This document shows positions 23,056 to 33,205 of a stretch of 64,000 bases of DNA, piece after piece. Origin of the DNA: Dastarcus helophoroides (taxonomy: Eukaryota; Arthropoda; Insecta; Coleoptera; Bothrideridae); assembly GCA_028583605.1 (NCBI GenBank), contig CM053328.1, positions 33,649,578-33,713,577 of the forward strand. The letters are read 5' to 3'. Position 1 is the stretch's first letter. Each line of letters starts with the position of its first letter. The position numbers and the translations under genes were made by a program. The notes beneath the pieces were generated by a model. That model saw only the letters and a program-made list of their open reading frames with translations, searched no databases and was not told where the DNA came from.

Positions 23056-26000
23056 TTGGGTTGTACCTCGAGATTTTGCTAAGAATTCTAATTTAAAACG
23101 TTAACATAATTTTTCCAATACTTGAACGTTGCACTAGAAATTCGTCTTTTTTGAATTTCAATCTGTTTTCGAAATGTAGACTTTCATTACAAGTTATTGA
23201 CTTTTTCTCAAAACTTCGCCATTATTAATTGTTTCTTTTTATTAAATTTCTCACTTAAACGTCAAAATACAGATTTGTCTTTTTTTCTTCATTTCTGCTT
23301 TATAATTTAAATTTCCAAATTTTTTACAAAATTTTAAATCTAAAGTTTAAAAGTTCCTCATAAATTGTTTTTTTTGCGTTATGAACATTTCGATGGTTCT
23401 TGGTAATTTTAAATTACTGATTTTTACATTTTTTCGCTAGGATTTTGACTCAAAGCTTCGAAAAGTTAATTTAAAAAATGTCTAGTTTTTTAGTAAATTT
23501 CAAGTGTTTTTCAAAATTGCTAATTTAGCCTTTCTTTTTCCAAATTTTTACGTACAACTCACTTTTCACATTCAACTCGCTCAAACGACTTTTTATAGAA
23601 ATTTTGTAGAATTAAATTAAATTATTTCTAAACAATTTCGAGATTTTTGTATGTTTAGTCCTCTCTCAACTGCGCCAATGGCTTTAAATTTATTTTTGAT
23701 ACATTTATGCAGCGTTTAAAAATTACTGCTAATCAATGTGATGTCTAAATTAAATCTTCGAAAAAAATTGAGATAGTTCAAGGGACAATAATGCCCTTTT
23801 GTAGCTACGCCAAGGTATATTTGGACTTATTTCGAAATTTGTACCTTTTTTTATCATAGTTTCAGATTTATATGTTCATTAATTTCTCTTTCCCAAAATT
23901 TAGGTTCTAAACGTTAATTTTAAATATGTTGAAGTTTCGATTTATTCTCTCAAAATTATTGAATGCAATTGCGATTTGGGTTTTTATTTTTTCAAAACTG
24001 TGACTTTTTTAACATATTTTGAATTTGTTTTCAGTCAATTTTCCTTTTTTTTGGAACACAGTCATTCTATAATTTTTTGTGGTTCTCGAGTTTCCCTCGA
24101 GATTTTGACCATTTTCTCAAAATTTTGCCACGCTTTCAAATATTAGTTTTTTCTTTATCGACCTAAATTCCAAATTTTGAACGTTTCAAAAATTTTAGAT
24201 TTTTGTTTTTCTTTTCGAAAGTGTTTTTTTTTTCTCAAAAATTTGGTACGCTTTCAAATATTAGTTTTTTCTTCAATCTTCGACTTAAGTTCTAAATTCT
24301 GTACATTTCAAAAAGTTTAAATTTTTGGTTTTCTTTTCGAAAGTGTTTGTTTTTTTTTGAAAAAATATTGTTACGCTTTCAAATATTAGTTCTTTCTTCA
24401 ATCTTCGATTTAAATTCCAAATTCTGAACGTTTCAAAAAGTTTAGATTTTGTTCTCCTTTTCGAAAGTGTTTTTTTCTCAAAATTTTGCTACGCTTTCAA
24501 ATATTACTTTTTTCTTCAATCTTCGACTTAAATTCCAAATTCGGAACGTCATGAAAAAGTTAAAATTTTTGTTTTTCTTTTCAAAAGTGTTTTTTTTTTT
24601 CAATAAATATTGTTACGCTTTCAAATATTAGTTTTTTTCTCAATCTTTGACTTAATTTTAAATTCCGAACGTTTCAAATGGTTTAAATTTTTGTTTTCTT
24701 TTCGATAGTGTTTGTTTTTCTCAAAATTTTGGGTTTTACCTCGAGATTTTGCTAAGAATTCTAATTTTAAACGTTTACATAATTTTTCCAATACTTGAAC
24801 GTTGCACTCGAAATTCGTCTTTTTTGAATTTCAATCTGTTTTCGAAATGTAGACTTTCATTACAAGTTATTGACTTTTTCTCAAAACTCCGCCATTATTA
24901 ATTGTTTCTTTTCATTAAATTTCTCACTTAAACGTCAAACTACAGATTTGTCTTTTTTTCTTCATTTCTGCCTTATAATTTAAATTTCCAAATTTTTTAC
25001 AAAATTTTAAATTTAAAGTTTAAAAGTTCCTCATAAATTGTTTTTTTTTTGGGTTATGAACATTTCGATGGTTCTTGGTAATTTTAAATTACTGATTTTT
25101 ACATTTTTTCTCTATGATTTTGACTCAAAGCTTCGAAAAGTTAATTTAAAAAATTTCTAGTTTTCTTAGTAAATTTCAAGTGTTTTTCAAAATTGCTAAT
25201 TTAGCCTTTCTTTTTCCAAATTTTTACGTACAACTCACTTTTCACATTCAACTCGCTTAAACGACTTTTTATAGAAACTTTGTAGAATTAAATTAAATTA
25301 TTTCTAAACAATTTCGAAATTTTTGTATGTTTAGTGCTCTCTCAACTGCGCCAATGGCTTTAAATTTATTTTTGATACATTTATGCAGCTTTTAAAAATT
25401 ATTGCTAATCAACGTGATGTCTAAATTAAATCTTCGAAAAAAATTAAAATGGTTCAAGGGACAATAATGCCCTCTTGTAGCTACGCCAAGGTATATTTGG
25501 ACTTATTTCGAAATTTGTACCTTTTTTTATCATAGTTTCAGATTTATATATTCATTATTTTCTCTTTCCCAAAATTTAGGTTCTAAACGTAAATTTTAAA
25601 TATGTTGAAGTTTCGATTTATTCTCTCAAAATTATTGAATGCAATTGTGATTTGAGATTTTATTTTTTCAAAATTGTGACTTTTTTAACACATTTTGAAT
25701 TTGTTTTCAGCGAATTTTCCTTTTTTTTTTTTGGAACACAGTCATTCTATTTTTTTTATGGTTCTCGAGTTTTCCTCGAAATTTTGACCATTTTTTCAAA
25801 ATTTTGCCACGCTTTCAAATATTAGTTTTTTCTTTATCGACCTAAATTCCAAATTTTGAACGTTTCAAAAAATTTAGATTTTTGTTTTTCTTTTCGAAAG
25901 TTTTTTTTTGTTTCAAAAAATATTGTTACGCTTCCAAATATTAGTTCTTTCTTCAATCTTCGATTTAAATTTCAAATTTTGAATGTTTCAAAACGTTTAG

Positions 26001-27311
26001 ATCTTTGTTTTTCTTTTCGAAAGTGTTTTTTTTCTCAAAATTTTACTACGTTTTCAAATATTACTTTTTTCTTCAATCTTCGACTTAAATTCCAAATTCG
26101 GAACGTTTTGAAAAAGTTAAAATTTTTGTTTTTCTCTTCAAGAGGGTTTTTTTTTCAAAAAATATTGTTACACTCTCAAATATTAGTTTTTTCCTCAATC
26201 TTTGACTTAATTTTAAATTCTGAACGTTTCAAATGGTTTAAATTTTTGTTTTCTTTTCGATAGTGTTTGTTTTTCTCAAAATTTTGGGTTTTACCTTGAG
26301 ATTTTGCTAAGACTTCTAATTTTAAACGTTTACATATTTTTTCGAATACCTGAACGTTGCACTCGAAATTCGTCTTTTTCGAATTTCAATCTGTTTTCGA
26401 AATGTAGACTTTCATTACAAGTTATTGACTTTTTCCCAAAACTCCGCCATTATTAATTGTTTCTTTTCATTAAATTTCTCACTTAAACGTCAAAATACAG
26501 ATTTGTCTTTTTTTCTTCATTTCTGCTTTATAATTTAAATTTCCAAATTTTTTACAAAATTTTAAATTTAAAGTTTAAAAGTTTCTCATAAATTGGTTTT
26601 TGGGTTATGAACATTTCGATGGTTCTTGGTTATTTTAAATTACTGATTTTTACATTTTTTCTCTATGATTTTGACTCAAAGCTTCGAAAAGATAATTAAA
26701 AAAAAGTCTAATTTTCTAAGGAAATTTCAAGTGTTTTTCAAAATTCCCAATTTAGCTTTTCTTTTTCCAAATTTTTATATTCAACTCGCTTCTCACATTC
26801 AACTCGCTCAAACAACGTTTTAACGAAATTTTGTAGAATTAAATTGAATTATTTCTAAACAATTTCGAAATTTTTGTATGCTTAGTCCTCTTCCAACTGC
26901 GCCCATGGCTTTAAATTCATTTTTGATACGTTTATGCAGCCTTTAAAAATTACTGCTAATCAATGAGATGTCTAAATTAAATCTTCAAAAAAAACTGAGA
27001 TAGTGCAAGGGACAATAATGCCCCCTTGTAGCTACGCCAAGGTATATTTGGATTTATTCCGAAAGTTGCCCTTTTTTTGTCATAGTTTCAAATTTATATG
27101 TTCATTTGTTTCTCTTTCCTAAAATTTAGGTTCTAAACGTAAATTTTAAGTATGTTGAAGTTTCTCTCAAAATTATTGAATTTTTTCAAAATTGTGACTT
27201 TTTTAACAAATTTTAAATTTTTTTCAGTCAATTTTCCTTTTTTTTTCGAGCACAGTCATTCTATGGTTCTCGAGTTTCTCTTGAAATTTCGACCGTTTTC
27301 TCAAACCTTTT
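23055..27311 (+). repeat. Higher-order repeat: three ~1.05-kb spacers separated by short 120-bp arrays
   Basis: Spacer copies run 23055-24125, 24728-25800 and 26281-27311. Each starts near TTTTGGGTT(G/T)TACCT(C/T)GAG and ends near GGTTCTCGAGTTT followed by GACC(A/G)TTTTCTCAAA. Shared landmarks include CTCTCAACTGCGCCAATGGC, TAGCTACGCCAAGGTATATT and CAACTCGCT. They are separated by about five (24125-24728) and four (25800-26281) units of the same 120-bp satellite. Overall period is about 1.55-1.68 kb. The third spacer carries deletions, for example around 27160-27185. Frames in it, including the 135-residue one at 25856-26263, are satellite translations. Confidence 0.92.
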
Positions 27312-27536
27312 CGTTCAAATTTAAAATAATTGTGTATATTCTGAAAATTCGAAATTAAAATTAAAATATCGACTTTTATGCTTAAAATTTTCACTTCAAT
27401 GTGGAAATTATAAATGTTTTCAGTCAATTCTCCTTTTTTTGGACACAGTCATTCAAAGTTTGAGTGACTTTCCTGCAATTTCAACTCACAGTTACAAATT
27501 TCGAGATAACCAAAGATTTGACGAATGTAAGAAATT

Positions 27537-27645
27537 AAAATACAAATCTTGTCTCCTGAAACCAAGAAAGATTAAAAAACATAACAAAGGTTGCTCTAAC
27601 GCGTTTCGATTGCCAAGCTATCATCTTCAGAGAGATACTCAAGAC
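27537..27645. mobile_element. Foldback repeat copy 3 (one arm plus core)
   Basis: ACAAATCTTGTCTCCTGAAA, then CCAAGAAAGATTAAAAAACA, leads into an antisense core at 27593-27634. On the minus strand this reads CTCTCTGAAGATGATAGC, TTGG, CAATC, GAAACGCGTTAGAGC. The box (CTGAAGA), GAAAC and palindromic ACGCGT are intact; the hairpin has one mismatch. The second arm is missing. Confidence 0.7.
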
Positions 27646-28669
27646 TTGAAGAATGCAGTCCATATTTTTATATTATACTCGAGATTTCGCGAAATTCCGA
27701 TATTATGCTTAAAATCGGCGCTGGAAACTCAAAATTTTGAAAAAATTAGGAAAATCAGATTAAGAGTGTAACTTTCGACTGTTCTCTTCCCCCTCCCCTA
27801 ATATGGAGATAAAGATCGAAACTTTAATGTGGAAGTTCCAAGAAATACTGTCTAGAAGTGGAAACTGTATCAGCTAAAGGCTAAATATTAAGGAAATAGT
27901 GGAAAATTCAAGTTAAACGTAATTTCTTCAACCTATATTTTCTAAATGTTGAAAGTAAAGTCGATCTTTCATCTTTTTTCCTGGAATTTGAAGCTTAGAG
28001 TCGAAATTTTGAGTTTAAAATCAAAATTTCGTGCGAAAGTTGATGTTTCGAGTGGCGGGGGTACATATGTGTGCACTTGTTTCAGAATCTTGTAGTTTAG
28101 CGACAGCCTGTACATTATATTAATGAGAGGTGAACTACAAAGTTTCTAGGACAAACGAGTGTAGTATAACATATAGCTCGTTAGTGTACCACCCATCAAT
28201 TTCCCGTGATAGTTTTATATCTCGATTGTAACAACTTCGAAACAGTTACCTTATAAAATATTGATCTATCAAATTTGTTATGGTGATTGCTTAATTATTT
28301 TATCGCTTTTTTTTAAAGCAGCAAGTCAAACGAAAAAAGAAAACATATTTTATTGCATCCTAGATCTGGGCAAAAAACTAGCAAGATGTTATCACACCAT
28401 GAAAGCTGAACTTTGAACACATCTTTTACCAGAATCCGGATAATTAATTCGAAATTGTCACATCTAATGTTGTTATTTATGTTTGTTATCACATGCACGG
28501 GTTTTATCAATAAATAATTTTGTATACCTTTAGCACACATGAGGTGATTCTGTTTACTTTACACTCTCATCTAATTTATCGTTTTACGAAACCGGGGGAA
28601 CTTTATCTCTACCTAATAAATTGCCAATTTAACCATATAAACGTCTACAGATTTGTTTTCTGTTTGCAG
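27645..28669. other. Non-coding stretch upstream of PLA2 exon 1
   Basis: AT-rich. A C-rich pyrimidine patch (TCTTCCCCCTCCCCTAATAT) is at about 27785. From about 28560 the sequence becomes less AT-rich and ends in the acceptor tract TTTGTTTTCTGTTTGCAG. No ORF was recognised; the 28313-28540 minus frame has no domain. Confidence 0.45.
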
Positions 28670-28914
28670 AAGAGCGCGCGACTAGATGTTTCCTAGTGCT
28701 CGTGGATGTGCGCCGCCAAGGAACTCTTAAGAACTTTTATGGGCTCGAAAATAGACACTTGGGGTATCCTCCTATGTGCGTGTTTGTGTTTTTGGGTGGT
28801 TGCCGGCAAAGAAGTGCGAAATTTCGTCGCCGTCAACAGTTTACCCGATGGTGAAGTCGAAACCAGAATTTTTTACCACGGCATCGTAGCCAAAGAGATT
28901 AGCGTTGGGAAGAG
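28670..28914 (+). CDS. Group III secretory phospholipase A2 precursor, exon 1 (5' UTR end plus signal peptide)
   Basis: Seen: a pyrimidine-rich acceptor ends at 28669, so the exon begins at 28670 with a short 5' UTR. The first in-frame ATG is at 28706. A second, at 28739, sits directly before a typical signal peptide: short n-region with Lys, hydrophobic core WGILLCACLCFWVVAG at about residues 19-34 counted from the first ATG. The exon ends at 28914 (AAGAG, then GTAAGA), leaving two bases of a codon (phase 2). Exon 2 restores an Arg codon across the junction. An upstream ATG at 28686 opens a 14-codon out-of-frame uORF that overlaps the 28706 ATG and stops at 28730, nine bases before 28739. 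That favours the second ATG as the main start, but this is inference. The exon codes for about 69 residues, or 58 from the second Met. Base composition is clearly less AT-rich than the surroundings. Linking it to exon 2, 32 kb away, rests on matching phase, strand and the need for a signal peptide. Confidence 0.7.
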
Positions 28915-29645
28915 GTAAGAGTACGTCAAAGGAAACACCGACTAGAGCAAAATTAAACAATTTAGGAATCGGTTTGCTTACAAACAAAGCGGCGCTAAAT
29001 GGTGTCTCAAGGCTAAAAGTCGTAAAGTTGAATGTTTACATGAATCGTGTAATTTCTGCTGTAATTTGTAGTTCATTTGTTGATTGCAATTTCGTATGAA
29101 ATCGATCTGGCAGCTTTAAAGAGAATTATTGACTTGAAGAAAAAATAATCACTCCGGGTTTTAATTGGAATTAGTGGCGTGTTTTCCATGTATTACATGA
29201 TGATATTATTTTTTATTTTAAAATCCTTTTTCCACGAAATATGTATGATCAATATTTATTTTTTAAACACAAGGATTCGAAAGTATGTGTCGATTTTTCT
29301 ATTTAATAATGAAATATATGTGTCAAATAATGGTGTGTAGGAATGATAGATGTTTAATAATAAGAAACGTAAAAGATTACATGAATTAAAATAAACCTTT
29401 GAATATCTTATTAGTTAAAATAATTTAGAGATTTGTCAATAATCTTCACTTTTTAAAAAGAATAAATACGTAGTTAAATATTTATCAATGTTAGATAACG
29501 TTATTTAATTCTAATTGTATTGTGTGTTTCGTTTTGCTAGATTTTTTTAAGTGAAAACTTCTTTAGGCGCCTTGAGCAATCCTTGGTAAGGGCGAAATTT
29601 ATGGTTTTCATCACCAACACGCTAATTCTCGTTACCAACATGCTG
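28915..29645. other. Start of the giant intron, nothing recognised
   Basis: AT-rich intron sequence. The small frame at 28905-29099 is read-through of the splice donor and has no support as coding. A local near-duplication CACCAACACGCTAATTCTCG / TTACCAACATGCTGCG occurs at 29610-29648. Confidence 0.4.
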
Positions 29646-29735
29646 CGTTATGTAGCTATCAGTAAGACGAGTAATAGTATTAAAATACTGCGTGTTAGGG
29701 AGTAGGCAGGGCTTGAATCCCACCTGAAACCAGAC
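29646..29735 (+). ncRNA. tRNA-like segment (tRNA pseudogene or SINE head)
   Basis: TAGCTATCAGTAAG (about 29653) resembles a Pol III A box / D arm. AGTATTAAAATACT can form an anticodon-like hairpin. GCAGGGCTTGAATCCCACC (about 29706) resembles a B box / T arm, with the GGG/CCC stem kept but outer pairs lost and TTGAAT instead of TTCGAAT. No good acceptor stem pairs across the ends. More likely a decayed tRNA-derived SINE head than a working tRNA. Confidence 0.3.
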
Positions 29736-29739
29736 GAAC

Positions 29740-31690
29740 GTTAATAATTTTAATTTAAAAATTCTGAAATTTCAATTTTGAAAATTAAAAAACCCAATAT
29801 TGTTTCCTAGTTTTAAGTTTTCACTTCTGTCGACAGTCCACATGACTGACGATTTTTTTTTAGTTTTCTCTCTCAAAATTTAAAAGTTTACTCGGAATTT
29901 CGACATGAAACTTGTCGTCCCCTTTTTATAAATCTGTTGTTGAAAATCGATTTTTTATATAGATTTCTAGTTTTTCTCGAAATTTGGACTTTTTTTCTCA
30001 AATTTGCTTGTTCAGCCTGAAAACATTTACTTGCTTCCTAAAAATTCGTTATCTTCTCAAAAATTTGACATCAAAATTTGAAAATTTCAATTTTTTTAAA
30101 AGTTTTGAAATTAAAAGTCTTTTTTTAGTGAATTTTTGAATTTTGAACCTCGAATTTCTAGAACAAATTCATAATTTCTACATTTAAGTAAAAAATATTT
30201 TAATTTTGATTTCGAATTTTTAAAAAATACACAACTATTTTAATTCTAAACGAAAATGTTTGGGAAAAAGGTTGAAATTTCGGAAGAAGAATCATTAAAA
30301 AATAAAGTGTTGGCAAAAAATCCCAAGAAATAGATCGAATTTTGAAATTTAAACCCAAAATTAGAATCGAAATTTTTAGATTAAATTTGAAGTTTTCAGA
30401 AAAGATTTAATCACTCTATAAAGTGCTGACTTCTAATTTCAAAGCATTAAAAAAAATTGAAATTTCCAGATTATGAGGTCAAATTTTGAGAAGATAACGA
30501 ATTTTTAGGAAGCAAGAAAATGTATTCAGTCTGAAGAAGCAAGTTTAAGAAAAAGGTGGAAATTTCGAGAAAAACTAGAAGTCTGTATAAAAGATCGAGC
30601 TTCAACAACAGATTTGGAAAAAGGGGAAATATTTTGCACTTTCAGAGTGATTAAATTTTTTCTCAAAACTTCAAATTTAGTCTACAATTTTCGATTTTAA
30701 TTTTGAGTTTAAATTTCAAAAATTTCAAAATGTTGATGTGGTTTTGGGTTAACACTTCTTTTTTTTTATTATTCTCGAATTTCTCCCAAAACTTTGACCC
30801 TTTTCTAAAACGATTTCATTTAGATTTAAAATAATTGCGTATTTTCTAAGATTTGATGTTAATATCAAAATATTAACATTTTTCTAAAAAATGTATATTC
30901 AAATGTTGAAATTATGAATTTATCCTCGCAATTCGAGGTTTAAAATTCGAAACTTTAATAAAAACAATAAACTTTTCCTGTTTAAAGATGAAAATGTTCA
31001 TTTTAAATAAAAATTTTAAAATTAACAGAGAATTTTGAGTTACCTTAAAATGGTGACTTGTTTTCTAAAATTTTTAACTTCCACAACTAATTATCATACT
31101 TAGTCCTTGAATTTTCCATACATTTTTCACAAAATTTCAACTTTAATTGCGAAATTGGGAATTCTTTTTGTAAATTTTTGAGTTTGAACGTCCAAATATT
31201 CAACTTTTTGGTCAGAAAAATCGATTTTATTTTAGAAACATCAACTTTTTTCTCAAAAGTTTAAGTTTATTGTAAAGATTTTATACGTTTTTTTTTCTAA
31301 GAACTTTTCTTTAAGTTATTTTTACTCGCAAAGGGCAACTACTTTTGGATTTAAATTAGATTTTTTCTATTGAGTTTGCGTATGTCTCAAATTCGATTTT
31401 TTTGGTAACGTTTCTAACTAAACAGGTAATTTTTAATTTTTGTAAAAAATTTCGCCTCCAAAGAAAAAATTCAAGTTGTTTTTTTTAAATCAAAATTTTA
31501 CCTTTAAACTCAAAATATCAATTTTGTTTTGAAAAATTTGGTTTTAGTAGTTGAATTTTTACTAATTTCTGGCGTTTACTATAAAAATTTCTACTTTAAT
31601 TTAAAAATCTATTTTTTTCTGCTGAAAATTTTCGCGTTATTCTTGATATTTAAATATTAATTTCAAAACGAAATTTTAGGTTCTCTTTCG
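29740..31690. repeat. Degenerate AT repeat, T-rich with A-rich patch
   Basis: The AAAATTTCGA-type field continues, T-rich on + at 29860-30190 and 30770-31690, A-rich at 30240-30640. The A-rich patch contains several near-complements of the first T-rich one: GAAAAAGGTGGAAATTTCGA and GAAAAACTAGAAGTCTGTAT against TCTAGTTTTTCTCGAAATTT. The two could therefore fold together. No genes were seen. Confidence 0.5.
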
Positions 31691-33205
31691 GAATGTAACG
31701 AATATTGGTTTTCCCTCATTCGCGAATGCAAATGCGAATGCGAATATTCATTTTCAATATTCGCGAATGCGAATGTTGACTTTTGTCAAAAAATTTCCAA
31801 GTATTTCCAGTATAAATCGAGTTTGCAAACAAAACAGTTTCTAAGAATGTTCCCCTTACAATTTTTATTTAAAGTTTGACATAATCCCAAAATTTTCAAG
31901 AAATATATTTTTTTAAATTTCGTAAAAATATTATTTTTAAATTTTTTTATTTTTATTTTAATACAATTTTAGAAAAATAAACAAATTTTGGAAATCAGTA
32001 GAATTTCGGTTAAAAAGGTCGTAATTTAGAAAAAGAAGAATTATAATAATAAAAAAAAAACAGTTTTGGGATGAAGTCGGAATTTTCAAGAAATCAAATT
32101 TAATATAAAAACCTTATTATTTTTAAAAGCGCTAAAAATATTAATATTTCAGAAAAAGAAGATTTTTTAGATAAACAATAAAAATTTCAAAAACTCAATA
32201 AATTTTGAAAAAAAAATTAAAATTTCGACGAAAAAATTGACATTTTTAGAAAGAGATCGAATTTCGAGAAAAAAGTCGAAATTTAGTAAAAATTTGAAAT
32301 TTTCCAAAGAGAGTCAAATTTTGTCGAAATTAAGTAAAAATTCGAAATTTTCCAGAGAGAGTCAAATTTTGTCGAAATTTTGAAAAAAGAGCGAATTTTG
32401 AGAAAAATTTCAGGAAAAAGTCGAAATTTCAAGAAAATGGGTCCAAATTTCTCAACTTTACATCTATTTTTTGACAACTGCCTGCATAGAAGACAAGATT
32501 CTCCCTCTCTGCTCCACCGTGACGACAGAAAATATCCATTATTAAGATAAACGTCGAAATTTTCAAAACATACTTTTCCAAATTTCCAGATAAATATTAT
32601 TATAAAAATTTTTACTTTTTTATCAAAAGTTTCACCAAATTTCGAGAAAAAGGCGAAGTCTGATAAATACATCAAAATTTTCAGAAAAACACATTTTTTA
32701 AAAAGTCGAAATTTTCAGAAAAAGGCTGATTTTGAAAATCACGAATGTTTGAAGAAAACGACGAATTTTGAGCTAAAGAAATTGAAATTTTGAGAAAGTC
32801 AGATTTTGAAAAAAGAAGTCGAATTGTATAATAAATTCAGAAATTTCAAAAGGATTTTTTGGAAAAAAGGCAAGTTTTCAGAAAAAGTCGAAATTTCTGG
32901 AAAATGTCAAAACAAGAAGAGGACTGATCTTCAGAAAAAAATGAAAACTTTTTATAAAGTGGGACTGGATAAATTACTGCTTTAGTTATTATCTTAATAA
33001 ATGCTGATTCTTTAAGGGTCTATGGACCCCAGATTGAGAACCCCTGCTTTGGCAGTTGCATTGTTATTGCATAAATAATTTCCCGAGTTATTGCCTGATA
33101 CATTCCCAAAATATTAGCGTAATTTCTTGCGAATGCGAATCCGAATGCGAATATTAAAAAGCATGCGAATATTCGCGAATGCAGATGCGAATGTTCGTTC
33201 TCTTC
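31690..33205. repeat. A-rich block bounded by two (GCGAAT)n tracts
   Basis: Left tract, 31715-31775: CGCGAATGCAAATGCGAATG, CGAATATTC, ATTCGCGAATGCGAATG. Right tract, 33130-33195: TTGCGAATGCGAATCCGAAT, GCGAATATT, ATTCGCGAATGCAGATGCGA. The two are similar in the same orientation and absent elsewhere in the window. Between them lies A-rich degenerate repeat with a near-exact 60-bp tandem duplication (TAGTAAAAATTTGAAATTTT / TAAGTAAAAATTCGAAATTT, 32284-32380). The minus frame at 32283-32675 reflects the repeat. Confidence 0.6.
33000..33045 (-). mobile_element. hAT-like terminal fragment
   Basis: On the minus strand this reads CAGGGGTTCTCAATCTGGGG, then TCCATAGACCC. The CAGGGGTTCTCAA start is characteristic of hAT-type ends. 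No matching second end or 8-bp duplication was identified, so only one terminus seems to survive. Confidence 0.45.

Noticed and set aside
25856..26263. 135-residue open frame
   Set aside because: Phe/Ser/Lys-rich translation of the 120-bp satellite, with internally repeated peptide of the unit period. No start context, no domain.
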